A stretch of 64,000 nt of DNA from Coriolopsis trogii (lineage: Eukaryota > Basidiomycota > Agaricomycetes > Polyporales > Polyporaceae). Under the pieces are notes generated by a model, which made no database searches, was not told the origin of the DNA, and saw nothing but the letters and a program-made list of their open reading frames with translations. The position numbers and the translations under genes were made by a program. Shown in pieces: positions 25,327 to 35,970 of the stretch (positions within the stretch are counted from its first letter, which is position 1; every line of letters begins with the position of its first letter). Location of the stretch: positions 248,001 through 312,000 of the forward strand of contig JAHYIO010000028.1 in assembly GCA_020543525.1 (NCBI GenBank), in the 5' to 3' direction.

Positions 25327-26566
25327 GGTAGTATGGAGTTGAGGTGTGGAGACTGAGCTTGGGTACGATGCTGGAGATGGGAGATGGTTCGCGGTGGTTG
25401 GGCTCTTTATACGTAGCAGGTAATGTCGCAAACACTTGCAGTCAGTGACCAGAAGTTCCTTGTATAGTAAACCGGTCACGCATCATGTCGGTGATGAGCT
25501 ATGGAGAGCCTCTGTGGCATTTCGTGGAGGCCACATGTCAATGCGCCGTTCACAGTGCCGAACTTCGGATTACATGCACTATGTGTCAAGTCACACTCGG
25601 ATCGGTAAGCAGCATTGGGCCAGCGGAAGGGTTGTATACTTGGGTAGCGATGGTATGAATTGTCTTTGCTGCGTCATAGCCTTCTTGGAACCATTTTGCC
25701 CACCTGACCGAGGCCTCTGGAACTCGAGTCTCGAGACACTGAGGGAGAATACCGAGATATAGATGGCTGCTAGGCGCTACTAGGCATGCACTTGAAAAGA
25801 TGGACAGTAGAGGCTAGTGCAGGGCAGTGTGGCACTGTTAGCGGACATGTTGCGAAGAACAGTCAGCCTAGGAATTTCATGCCACGAGTCATATCAACTG
25901 AGACACAACTTAACTGCTCGTAGAACACGAGTAGCTTCTCTAGGTGACAGGTCCCGGAGTCTGTTATACCTCCTGATTGCGGCGAGGACGGCCGCGGGCG
26001 GGATGAACCCACCCGAAGTGCACTCGGACCGGTTGCGTAGTCGACACTCGCTTGCCCTGCCAGCAGAAAGGCAACGAGGATGCCTGAACGATCCAGAGTT
26101 CAGTGGTGTGGTGCGAGGAGTCTATATGGAAGCAGTGATCGTGATTGGTGCGAAGGCCTTCCATCCGCTGGACCGCCTACGAGTGCGATGTTCACCGGCT
26201 ACTGACGTGATCAAGGATGCGGCTGCGGCTTGATGGGTGTCTTCCATTGCATCGACAGTCGCATACATCACTGCTATAACCACCGCTGACAGTCGGCGGT
26301 TGAAATCCGAGGGCTTGCTTTCCCCGTAAGTCCCAGTCGCAAAGCCTTGCTCAGAGTATCTCGCCACGGACAAACAAACCCTGATGGGAAGAGAAAAGTG
26401 AAGTCGTTGGACTTATTACATTTCTCAATATACGGATGCCCCCCTTACTGATTGGTAAAAGCGGCGTGCAAGGCAGCCTTTGGGGAGGCACGCCTACAAG
26501 CTGCAAGGTAAATGCTCATGTATCGGGGGCTCCAGTCAATAGTGACAACGTACTCACCGATGACAA
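25327..26566. other. Intergenic, no gene seen
   Basis: This is promoter DNA of copy 1 and downstream DNA of copy 2 of the repeat proteins. A TATA-like TTTATACG lies near 25410, about 80 bp upstream of the ATG of copy 1. The frame at 25817-26233 has no protein character. Confidence 0.45.
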
Positions 26567-27155
26567 TCAGGCCTGGGGATTCACGAAGCCGACGATACCC
26601 TCGTCCACATAGTGGAGACCCGCGATCGCGCTGTCTCTCTCGGCAAGGTCCGTCGTGTAGAAGTGGTCGTGCACCTTTGGGTTGAAGGTCCTGTACAGCG
26701 GCACCGTGCCGCAGTCATTGTTCGGGTACACGTACGCCGCGATGCCCTCGTCGCGATACCCTAGGCTCCTGACAGCGGTATCGCGCTCGTCTGCATCGGT
26801 CGTGTAGAAATGGTCCACGTCTTCCGAGTTGTACGCGCGGTAGAGCGGGACGACGAGAGGCGCAGGCGCCGCGAGGACGTTCGCGGCGTCGCCCTCCGAG
26901 GTGTAGCCAGAGCTTCTGACAGCTTTCTCGACTTCGAGGACGTCGGTTGAGTAAAAGTGGTCATGCTTGCTCTTCCGAAATGTGCGGAGGAGGGCGACCG
27001 TCGGGAATCCGCAGGTCTGCTCCTTGCGAGGCTGTGTGAATATGATGAGCAATGCCCGCCGTGGACGAGAGACAAGCACCGACCTCGACCGCAGCGCAGG
27101 AGCCTTGCATAGCAAGAGCGGAGGTGAGAATGACAGCAATAGACAGCTTCATCAT
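26567..27155 (-). CDS. Secreted DUF5648-type repeat protein, copy 2 (178 aa)
   Basis: Exon 1 (27155-27084) and exon 2 (27031-26567) join across a 52-bp intron at exactly the same position, after the GAG codon ending the leader, as in copy 1. The signal peptide begins MMKLSIAVILTSALAMQGSCA; the second ATG at 27152 would match the start of copy 1. The same three DHFYTT-type units follow (FRKSKHDHFYSTDVLE, YNSEDVDHFYTTDADE, FNPKVHDHFYTTDLAE), with the shared KEQTCGFPTVALL start and NDCGTVPLYRTF third unit. Copies 1 and 2 are clearly a tandem duplication in direct orientation. Both are predicted to be extracellular; function unknown. A TATA-like CTTTATACTC stands near 27250. Confidence 0.88.
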
Positions 27156-28543
27156 GTCGGAAAACGGGAGCTGATGTTGCGAGTAGACTGAACTGTGAGG
27201 ATCTGGGAAGTCACTGCAACCGACGATTTGTGGAGGTCAAGTTCCTCTTTATACTCGTTACGCATGTAGTCCTCTGTGCGGGGAGTGTAGTATGTTTCCT
27301 GATCGTGGGCACGTCAGCTGAGCTCCGACGATAGCGGCTACTTGATCTGCCCAAGACCTGACATCACATCGGTGGAAGTGAAAGGGTAGACAACTCACGT
27401 CGTGCCGGACCGACTGTATGCACTTGTGCCTTGGTCCTGTTCGCCAGAGGTAAGGAATTGTGGGTCCCGCAAGCCTGGACCCTAGTTATCGTCCCACAGT
27501 CACTCCTCTGTACCTGTATCATCTCCGGCATGGAGCAGGCACGGTAGAGCCGTTACCTCATTGAGACATTCGGGGGTTAAGGAGGGACATGGACGGCTTC
27601 TTCGGGATCGCCCGATCTGTCCAACACAGACCTTCCAAAGCTTTGAAGCCGTGGCGAAGGCTCACCATGCTCCCGTGGACACATTTGCACACTGAGCATC
27701 TGGACTCGCTTCCCAGGGGTTGCAGCATGTCACGTTGAAACGTTGCGAAGATGAGCGCAACATGAGCCTGCGTGATAGCCCGTCAGGAGAGACATTCGAC
27801 GCTTGTCTAGAAGGCTTACGCGTGGCAGACCGGATAGAACAGCTTGACCGTTTACACTTCTTTCTGTCCTGAGCGGCAAATTGTGGCATTGGGTGCATCA
27901 ATCATTAGCGACGTGCATCAGTGCAAAAGGAGTCTCACCTCCCATGTCTCCGTCAAGTCGAGTAGTATCAGAAAAGCGGTCAAGTTGCTGGATGAGAGCA
28001 TGGCTTGGAGGGGAAACGGCCCCGACGGATTGAACAGTTGCGCCAAGGTAGCTACGCAGCTGCGGAAGGAAGGACAATACAGCGATACACCATGGAACTT
28101 GTCAGTAATACACGAAGGAGCGCCTGGCTACTCGTACAACTACTACCTTCAGAAGCCATCCTGTCACCCACGACATCGTACATGCTGGAAAGAAGCTCCA
28201 CGGATACAAAAGACAAGGCGCCCTCTAGGCGCGATGAAGCTGGGAAGGAGACGAGAAATGGGGAACACCGGCACGACAACACCCCAAGCCACCCGAACGA
28301 CAACGCGACACCTTCGTACCCCGGCAGTACCAGACCTTGGCCACCAATAGGAAACCGCTAGCTCCGGGTGAACCAAGCCGTCGACGATGTCTTCTGTGGC
28401 TTCACACATCACGCGCAATTTGCGACAACAACTCTCGTTCTCCGCCGCCCCCCCCCCCCACACTCCCCACGGAGCTACACACAATCAACGCGCCATCATA
28501 CAACTTCCACACATCTCTCTCCCTGTTCTTCGGACTCCGGGAC
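27156..28543. other. Intergenic, no firm gene
   Basis: A 168-codon frame at 27844-28350 has no protein-like composition and no partner exons, so I do not call it. A run of ten Cs sits at about 28449-28459. Confidence 0.45.
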
Positions 28544-30389
28544 TCAGAGCTCCATGTGGACAGCACCATGGGCATCCTTCAGTGCATCGCCTGTCATCTG
28601 CCCGATCTTCATGAACGCGTCGAGTAGGGCAGGTACGACAAATGGCTGCTTGCACTCCCGTGTCGCGTCGTTCATCGAGTTCTCGAGCTCGGCGCGCCGG
28701 GCACGTTCCGCTCGAGCGAGCGCCTCGTGAAACTTGCGTGCCTGCTGCTCGCGACTCAATTCGCCTCGGAGCGCTGCCGGTGTCGATCAATGTGGGCGTG
28801 CAGAAAAGCAGCAAGATGAGGGCACATGTGGACGTTTGGTCACGGTTTGTCCCATGGAGGAGCACTCTGAAGACGATGACGTACCCATATTCTCGTCCTC
28901 AAGCGCCTTCACGCGCTGCTCCAATGCGTTGCCACTCGCGCCTTCCATAGGAGGCACTGGCTGCCCCAGACGCTGCAGCTCCGAGACCAAGCTGTTCTCT
29001 CGCGCCTGGAGTGCCGTGATCTGGCGACGCACGTCCCACAGCTCGCGTGTTGCAGCGATGGCGGCAGGGCCACGCAAAGCAGGTACCGGTGTGGAAGATG
29101 CGGCTCTGGGTACAGCCAGACCAGCAACGGTTCCAGTAACATTGGCGGAGGGCGTCGATGAAGGTACAGAACCACCAATTGACGAGGAAAGCTGAGAAAT
29201 GAGGCTGCTGACAGTCGGGACCGATGTTGAAGCGATCGGCATGGCGTTCACCCCAGCGACTGCATTAGAGTGAGCTCCAGGGCTCGGAATCACAGTATTA
29301 GTCACGGGTGATTGCGCAGACAGGAATGCCTGTGCGCTGGCAGTCTTAACGCCTGCTTTCTCGAGCAGCGCTTGAATGTTGGGTGGCCCTGACGGAGTCG
29401 TCAAACTGGCGGGCTGACGAAGGAGAGAAGACACGTCGGTATGTGAGACAGGTTCAACTTTGATTGGAATCTAGATGTCCTCAGGCTTAGTACGAAACGT
29501 GCTGTAGACCGCTCTGTTACATACCGGTGAGGTGGGACCGCGTTGCAGAAGGGACTGGAATGCGGAAGACTGGCTCAACTGCATCAGGGTGTGCTGAGTC
29601 ACATCTATCACATTGCCCGACGAGTCACTGGGTCCCGGTAGCGCTGCAGACGTGTACTCGCCCGCAGGTCTCATGTCCACATCTCTGTAACCGCCGTCGT
29701 TGTAGTGCCCTGGGCTATGCATAGAGTCGGGCCCGATACGCTGCGAGAGCGGCGTGACAGCCTTGCGTGCCTGCGAAATAATTGTTGGATATTTGGGAGC
29801 CTTGCCGAATGCCTTCTGGTTGGGATTGTTCGGATTCATATAGTCCGGTTTATTGTACGTTTTCGTGTTATATTTCTTTTGCCCCAGGGAGGTGGTGCGC
29901 ATCATGCCACTGCGGAGGAATGGGACAATTAGGAGATGACGTTATGAGAACTGACCTTGCACAGTAGATGCCCACGTACTCTTCGTTCAAGGATATGTAC
30001 CGTCTTTGACAACGATGGATGAGAATACGCAGAAGGATGTGTACATGGAACGTAGACTCACATAGAGCGGTCAACTAGCGAGTCGGCTTCGGCCTTGGCC
30101 TTATCAAAAGCATTCTGGATCGTGCGATGCAGATCCTGATACGGGTATCCCGAGGGACGTTAGCAGTAGTTGGGGAAGTAAGACACTATATGCGCACACT
30201 GTCACGGTCCACATGCCAGACACAGAGCATAAACCCGGATTTTTCGATGGGTTTCTGCTCGTGCGGCATCGGAAAACCTAGCCATTCGAGATCATCGATG
30301 AGACCCTTCGTATACTCCGCCGCCTGGTCCTCTCGCAGAAGCAGTCTTGCGCGATCCCCGATGTACTGGACACGAACAACCAGCTTCAT
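28544..30389 (-). CDS. Coiled-coil, Ser/Pro-rich protein of unknown function (504 aa)
   Basis: Six exons (30389-30198, 30135-30062, 30003-29956, 29909-29525, 29470-28885, 28773-28544) join in frame to 504 aa. The first 120 residues look like a conserved folded region: MKLVVRVQYIGDRARLLLRE, DDLEWLGFPMPHE, FMLCVWHVDRDSD, IRYISLNEEYVGIYC. Then comes a long disordered stretch rich in Ser, Pro, Thr and Ala (residues 150-390). The C-terminus is a coiled coil: ELWDVRRQITALQARENSLV, QRVKALEDENMALRGELSRE, ALARAERARRAELENSM. The domain layout suggests a nuclear or scaffold protein, but I recognise no family. It is divergent from the ORC5-like gene, with 242 bp between the two start codons. Confidence 0.75.
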
Positions 30390-30631
30390 GCGTTGAATAT
30401 TGCCGCGTCAAAACTGAAGAGGAAAACGAGGGGCGAAGACTTGGACAAGAAAGCGTGCGATGAGAAGTTAGAGGAAGATGAGGGCAGGAACAAAGAAAGA
30501 GGCAAGGGCCGAGCCAGCCAAGCGCCTATCGACCAGTATGCATTGACTACTATAGCACGTGACTATCCACATAGCCCGGTCCGTGGCCCGGGCGAAACGC
30601 GCTGCGTCCAGGTTTACTCGCGACCACCACG
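30390..30631. promoter_or_regulatory. Bidirectional promoter region
   Basis: These 242 bp separate the start codons of the coiled-coil gene (minus) and the ORC5-like gene (plus), so both core promoters must lie here. A CACGTGAC motif (E-box-like) occurs at about 30557-30564. Confidence 0.5.
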
Positions 30632-32499
30632 ATGGATAACCTATCTCCTGGCTTGCAACGTGCTCTATCTGAACCCACAGAATACGACTACGTGACGTCT
30701 CATCTGTCTGCTCTCTTGTTATCCTACCCGCCTCCCTTCATCTTCATCCACGATCCGGAGAATCCACGCTTGACTGCCTCGGTTATCCAGTCGACATTGC
30801 GCGATGTCGTGTCTGGGTCAGGACACGAAGCTCACCTCAAGTTCACTACTGTCAACGCCGTGGCTTGCTTCTCAGCCAGAGTTCTCTTTGATACTGTGTT
30901 GAACGCGCTCGCAGGTTGGACACCCAACTGGGCGGATGGAGCCGTCAATTGGCCTGGCACGGACGGCCGACGGTACAACGACAATTTCGATGCATTTGTG
31001 CATGGGCTTCAGGCTCTTGCACTATACATATCTACCTCAACAAATCAAACCTCCGGTGCTGGCAAGGGGAAAGGAAAGGTTAAAGAAGATGTACCGTCTA
31101 GCCACCGAATGGTTCTAGTGGTTGAGCGTGCTGAGCGCCTGAAGGATAATCTCCCTGATCTCCTCGTTCCTCTCACAAGACTGGCCGAACTGGTGAGCCT
31201 ACTTCAGTGTGCGTAAATTTTGTGGCTCCTGAAGCTTCATTCGTATGAAGTCACAAGTGGATATCACGACCATATTTCTCTCTGAGGTTCAGTGGCAAGA
31301 TATACGTCCTTCCCTCCGCGCTTCTCCCGAGCCGTATTATATCGACGTGCCGTTCATGTCAAAGCAAGGTACGTTCATGACGAGAAGAGTGCACTGTTCA
31401 CTGACTTCGCCCGCAGCTACAATAGACTTGCTTTCATCGTCTTTCCCGCCTGCCATCTCTGCGAGCTCTACAATCACCGACGTTGACCCAGACGCATACA
31501 ACCCCGTGCTCAAACCGCTGTACGCGCATTTTCTTGCTACTCTCTACAGTATATGCGGTCCCTTCACCCACGATCCAATCGAACTGGCATATATTGCGGC
31601 CGCGCGCTGGCCCGGGTTCGTCCAGCCCGTCCTCGACGCCCACCGAAACCGTCTACAGGAGGAAGATGTACAAGACCAAAACGAGCTTTCGCCGCCCTCG
31701 GAAGATACCCGACTGCGACTCATCCGTCTCTTCACTCCATCCCTCACCGCTGCCCTGGAGTCCCTCTACCCGCGAATGTCCAACGCGACAGAATGGGCAC
31801 AAGTCCATGCACCACCTCCAGACCTCCTCTCAGTCTACCCTGGACATGCGCCCGATGCCCTCGTGGCCCAAGCCGCCACTAACGCAAGTACCCTTAGGGC
31901 CTCCGACGACAGTCCGACAGAAGCAGGAATAGACTCGCTCCCTCGAATGGCCAAGTTCATCCTCATAGCCGCTTTCCTGGCCAGCACTAACCCCGCGCGG
32001 AGTGACCTGCGCATGTTTGGCCGCGGGCTAGATGAGCGTATGAAGAGGCGCAAACGCAAAGTTGGCACTCCAAGGAAACCGAAGCCGGGCACGACGGGTA
32101 CGGCCGTCAAGATCCCGCAGCGACTCTTGGGCCCTACCGCGTTCCCGCTCGACAGACTCAGCGCGATCTTGGGCGTGCTTTTGGAGGAGTACGATGCGGA
32201 TGCGAGACCGGTGGCGCCGCAGTATACGTTGCCTGGGGAATATACCGAAATGGAGCTCGCGCGAGTGGCATTGTATGGAGATGTACGTTTCTTGTATGCG
32301 CCTTTTCTATTGCTCTTGCACTCACAGTGTGCTCTAGATCGTGGAGCTTGCAAGCATGCGTCTGCTTGTGCGAACCTCTCCTGCGGAAAGGCTGGATGGC
32401 ACACCTACGTTCAAGTGTGGCATCGGCTTCGACCTCGCCGTCCGGCTCGCCCGAAGCATTGGAATCATACTCAACGACCTCATATATGAAGTGCTCTGA
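30632..32499 (+). CDS. ORC5: Origin recognition complex subunit 5-like protein (568 aa)
   Basis: Exons 30632-31192, 31251-31368, 31417-32282 and 32338-32499 join in frame to 568 aa. ORC5 is a subunit of the six-protein complex that marks replication origins and loads MCM helicase in the nucleus. The order fits ORC5. An AAA+-like N-terminal half has PPPFIFIHDPENPRLTASV, HRMVLVVERAERLKDNLPDL in the Walker B position and VDITTIFLSEVQW as the following strand. The ORC5-type C-terminal winged-helix region has LPRMAKFILIAAFLASTNPARSDLRMF, GPTAFPLDRLSAILGVLLEEY and the ending IVELASMRLLVRTSPAERLDG. A basic stretch (MKRRKRKVGTPRKPKP) lies between. The canonical Walker A GxxxxGK(S/T) is missing, so ATP binding is doubtful. 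It converges with the hemerythrin gene; their stop codons are 104 bp apart. Confidence 0.85.
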
Positions 32500-32603
32500 C
32501 GCAAAATTTCGTAACTCATGTAGGACGGTAGGCTCAGAACCAAGCATGAGAATAACCTTTGCTACGATACAAATATATGTGCTTCAGATACATTCAACTA
32601 TAC

Positions 32604-33513
32604 TCAAGATCGGCCGGCACTGGCATCGTGATCGCGATGCTTCAATTCCTCTTTCGCATCTGCCATCTCCTCCTCAGTAGGGAAAGAGGAGAACCAGTCC
32701 TTGATCTTGTCTATTGGTGCGGCGAGCAATCCGGCCAGTGTCTCTGCGGGAGGCCGGTTGGGTGCAGATGGATGTGACCTATACGAGGAAGCGCAGGTGA
32801 GTCCACGTCACTGGGATTCAAAGGTAGCCAAATTCTTGCCTGGTCGGCACGAGCTTCTTCGTCCTCTTGAAGCTGGCGGCCGCGTCCTTGGTCGCTTGTT
32901 CGCCCAAAACCTTCTCGAGAGGGGGAAGATCATGGACCTCCTCGCTGTCATTGTGTTCGTGCAACTCCGCCATGATGGAGGTGATGGTCTGGTGGTACTC
33001 CTCGCTTCCAGGCTGCAGCGATTCGAGCTTGTACAGCTTGTTCTTCACAACCTATCATTCGGATCGTTCTTCAGGTTCTCACATGTACAAGGTTCAATGG
33101 TGAGTGCATACCTGATGATCCTCCCTATCCTGTGTGGCGAGTTTGAGACCCTCTTCACCGAGATGCTTCTCCATCAAGGGGTACACGACGATTTCTTCGC
33201 CAAGCGCATGGCGCGCGATTTCCCAGGTGAGTTGACGAGCCCATCTAGCCTGGGCATCGACGTCCCCTCGCTCCCGAGCGCGCTTGTATTGATCATGGTA
33301 CTCGTACATCTGCACATGCAACGGACACAATGTTGTGTCAGACCTGGTGTGAGAGGGACAGTAGTCGTCACTCACCTCCTCATGGTCTTCCTTGATTGCT
33401 TCGAACAACGTTGACATGGCTCTGCGTGCTGCTAACGTAGTTGCGGGCGCAGTGAGCGAGAGAGGGTGACGAGTGCGGGTGCTGCAGCGGGCGAGAGTGC
33501 GAACTGTGAACAT
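32604..33513 (-). CDS. Hemerythrin/HHE-domain protein (240 aa)
   Basis: Exons 33513-33376, 33309-33112, 33051-32840 and 32778-32604 join to 240 aa. The last intron starts GC (GCAAGA) and ends AG, a minor but accepted splice class. The iron-binding pattern of HHE/hemerythrin-like four-helix proteins is visible: AIKEDHEEMYEYHDQY, then EIARHALGEEIVVYPLMEKH, then DREDHQ and IMAELHEHNDSEE. These supply the His and Glu ligands of a di-iron site. In fungi such proteins are linked to oxygen, iron or redox handling, but the role of this one is not known. The first 32 residues (MFTVRTLARCSTRTRH...) are basic and hydroxylated and could be a mitochondrial targeting signal; an alternative start is the Met of MSTLFEAIKEDH (33417). 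The tail is charged. Confidence 0.87.
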
Positions 33514-33787
33514 CTTTATGCAGTCAGTCGGTAAGCGCGGACTTATATGCAGGCCTGGAAGCTACTCCACTGCGCCAACCTATGATAGCATGCCTATTAG
33601 TCGCTTGTGCTACGTGCGCTGTTCATGACGTCGAGTCTGAAGAGGTTACGCTTCGCTCGCCTCCAGCGCTTGTGGTCTCAGTGGAGTGACTTCCTATCTT
33701 GGCACTAACTCCTACGGGCCCCCGGATCTAGACCCGAATGTGTACGCGGCCACCACAACCCATGCAAGTACTCGTTTCCCCATTCAT

Positions 33788-34257
33788 TCAGACATTCAGT
33801 GTACTGCGCACAAACGTGTCAATCTTCCACCCAACGGTCGTTCGACAAATCCACGACATGAGGCGCAGACCCATGGACTTGGATGGCACGCGGTGCTTCT
33901 GCCAGCGTTGACGTTTTTCCGAGTCTAGTAGAGACCACCAGAGATCGGGGTCGAGCAGGTAATCATACCTACGCGATAACGCCACGGGTCTTGCCAGCAA
34001 TTCCTCAGGTAGCACGGACAAATAGTCTTCGTAAAATCGCACCGCGGCTGCAGCACTAAACCGTTCTTCGATGACATGCGTGGTCATGCATGCAAGAAGT
34101 GGTGCCAGTGCTGGGACTATAGGGATGGCGTCCTGAAGAGGAAGGGGGTCGGCGTTAGCGAGGATCTATTATGTGTCACGGAGTACTCACGGCGACATGA
34201 TATATTAGCATATTGCCCAAACAGCCCACATCGAACGCGAAAGGGTTGTACTCAGGC
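33788..34257 (-). pseudogene. 3' part of a transposon-split kinase-like gene
   Basis: Reading leftward from the end of the mobile nest, the frame continues as PEYNPFAFDVGCLGNMLIYHVA, then a short GT/AG intron, then DAIPIVPALAPLLACMTTHV, ERFSAAAAVRFYEDYLSVLP and so on to a stop at 33788. This is the C-terminal lobe of a basidiomycete protein-kinase-like family, where YDPFAFDVGCLGN normally follows the DFG-region segment. The N-terminal lobe is on the other side of the 10.9-kb insertion (45160-46214), same strand and right order. With the insertion in place, one full-length protein cannot be made from the two parts unless the whole nest is spliced out, which is unlikely. A 99-codon frame starting MTTHV (34087) could still be translated. 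Confidence 0.78.
34250..34257. repeat. Left 8-bp target duplication of the outer element
   Basis: ACTCAGGC here and ACTCGGGC at 45152-45159 flank the outer element, with one mismatch. Eight bases is the size made by hAT-type transposases. Confidence 0.7.
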
Positions 34258-34393
34258 TACGGTGGCGGGAATAACTCCTCGGGCGGTTAATAACCATGTC
34301 ATTAACCTGGGGCAGGATCCCCCCGAGTTAGTAACGGGTTAATAACAGTGAATAACATGGGCGCTTATGCTATCAGGCTAAGCTGGTATGGCC

Positions 34394-34404
34394 GAGGCGC
34401 AGGC
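34394..34404. repeat. Left 11-bp direct repeat of the inner element
   Basis: GAGGCGCAGGC here is identical to 44691-44701. The two copies abut the 46-bp inverted repeats exactly, as a target-site duplication would. Confidence 0.7.
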
Positions 34405-34507
34405 AGGCTCCTAACCACCCTGCCTTGCGTCGTCGTTCAACTATATCCTAAATGTGTGGTCGAGAGAGTATTTGTAGGAGAGCATTGACTGAGCATAATA
34501 TATCATA

Positions 34508-35773
34508 GAGACCCTTCACGCCTCACACCCCCTCCGAGCCTGTTTCCCAAACATCTTTGATCGATCATATACCGCACCCTTCATCCGTTTTCTACCTTAC
34601 GTCATTGACCCCACACCATCTATCCCGCTTACTGAGGCCTTTCCCAAGGGAAAGCCTCTAATCACCGAACACTTCAATCCCCTGGACGACGAATGCCAAC
34701 CGGGCTTGCGGGTGTGTGACCTCTATGAGGATCGCATTACTTATTACCTGGACCATCCGAAGAAGGACGAGGAAGCCCTACAGGCATGGATACGCTCCGA
34801 ATTCATCCCTCGACTCCAGGCCGCTCATAACAACTCGGACGCCTTGTTCATTTTCACAGATGGCAGTGCCTTCTTGCATGCCCCTGCTGGACCGGATGCA
34901 CGACTTGGCTCGTCTGCCGGATTTCGTGCCTACAATGCCAAACGTCTCCTTCACCGCCGTGCCATCTATACCGGTTGGGCCTTTTCTTTTGAATGCGAGC
35001 TCATCACGCTCTCAATGGCGGTCGCATTTGCTTACCTCAAGACTGGCCGCTTCCACCACGTTCACATCTTCTCCGACAGCGAGAGCGCCCTAAAGAGCCT
35101 ACTCAACGTTGAGCGGGGCCGCATGGCAAATGTCAACTCATCCCGGATACTCCACGAATGGTTTGAACGCGACCCAAACAACCACCTCTACCTCCACTAC
35201 TGTCCGTCTCACTCAGGCATCGAGGAGAACAATGCTGTTGATGCTGATGTCAAGCTGAAAGCCAGCTATCCGGATGATGATGAGATACCGAGGGGCTATT
35301 TATTTCCCACCTCCTACGCCTACCTCAAGAGCGCCATCACGGACAGCGCCCTGAACGAGTGGCAGAAGCTCGCTGAGGCGCAGCCTGTCAAATATTGGGG
35401 CCGTTATTACCTGCGCCATCCGGCATTCCGCTCACTGCGACACACTGGGATGTTCCCGCTCAAACGGTTGGGTGGTCGACCAGCCCTCGTCGCTCGCTTC
35501 ATTCGATGCATCACAAATCACACACCTACCGGCCATTATCGTGATTGCTTCCGTCGGAGATATTAGGAGTCAACCTTCTGCCAATGCCAGTCCGAGTCCG
35601 GGTCCATTCACTATCACACCCGCGAACACATCTTGTTTCACTGCCACTACTATACTCGCAGATATCGACATTCATCGATCGAAGACCTCCTTGCCTCAAT
35701 GGATCCATTCTATGAGATTCAGACTTTCCTTGAGGATAATCCGACGGCCTTTTCATTCGAGGACCTGCCAGAT
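34508..35773 (+). pseudogene. Retroelement relic with RNase H domain
   Basis: The frame is open from about 34503 without a start codon (ETLHASHPLRACFPNIFDRS), so it is 5'-truncated. The RNase H acidic motifs follow in order: DALFIFTDGSA, FECELITLSMAVA, VHIFSDSESALKSL and HYCPSHSGIEENNAVDADV. After HYRDCFRRRY a TAG (35563-35565) interrupts, yet the same frame goes on with ESTFCQCQSESG, THTREHILFHCHYY-like Cys/His residues and IEDLLASMDPF to a second stop at 35773. The RNase H plus C-terminal Cys-His tail is typical of the end of fungal non-LTR retrotransposon polyproteins. The reverse transcriptase part is gone. An AT-repeat (about 35946-35959) downstream may be its 3' tail. It is inactive. 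Confidence 0.75.
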
Positions 35774-35970
35774 TAGCCTCCCCTAGTCACATCGTGATAA
35801 TCCCGGTACCACCTGTGCCCTATTGCCATCGCCGTCCAGGAATTCGTCATATGTATTTGCGGGGTCACTCTAAAACCCGTTAGATTACAGACAGCTGTAA
35901 AGCACTGTGTAGTAGTAGCGTTCTTTTGTATGTAACGGAACCAAAATATATATATATATCATAGAGAATC

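Noticed and set aside
27844..28350. 168-codon plus-strand frame
   Set aside because: No recognisable domain, no splice partners and random-like composition.
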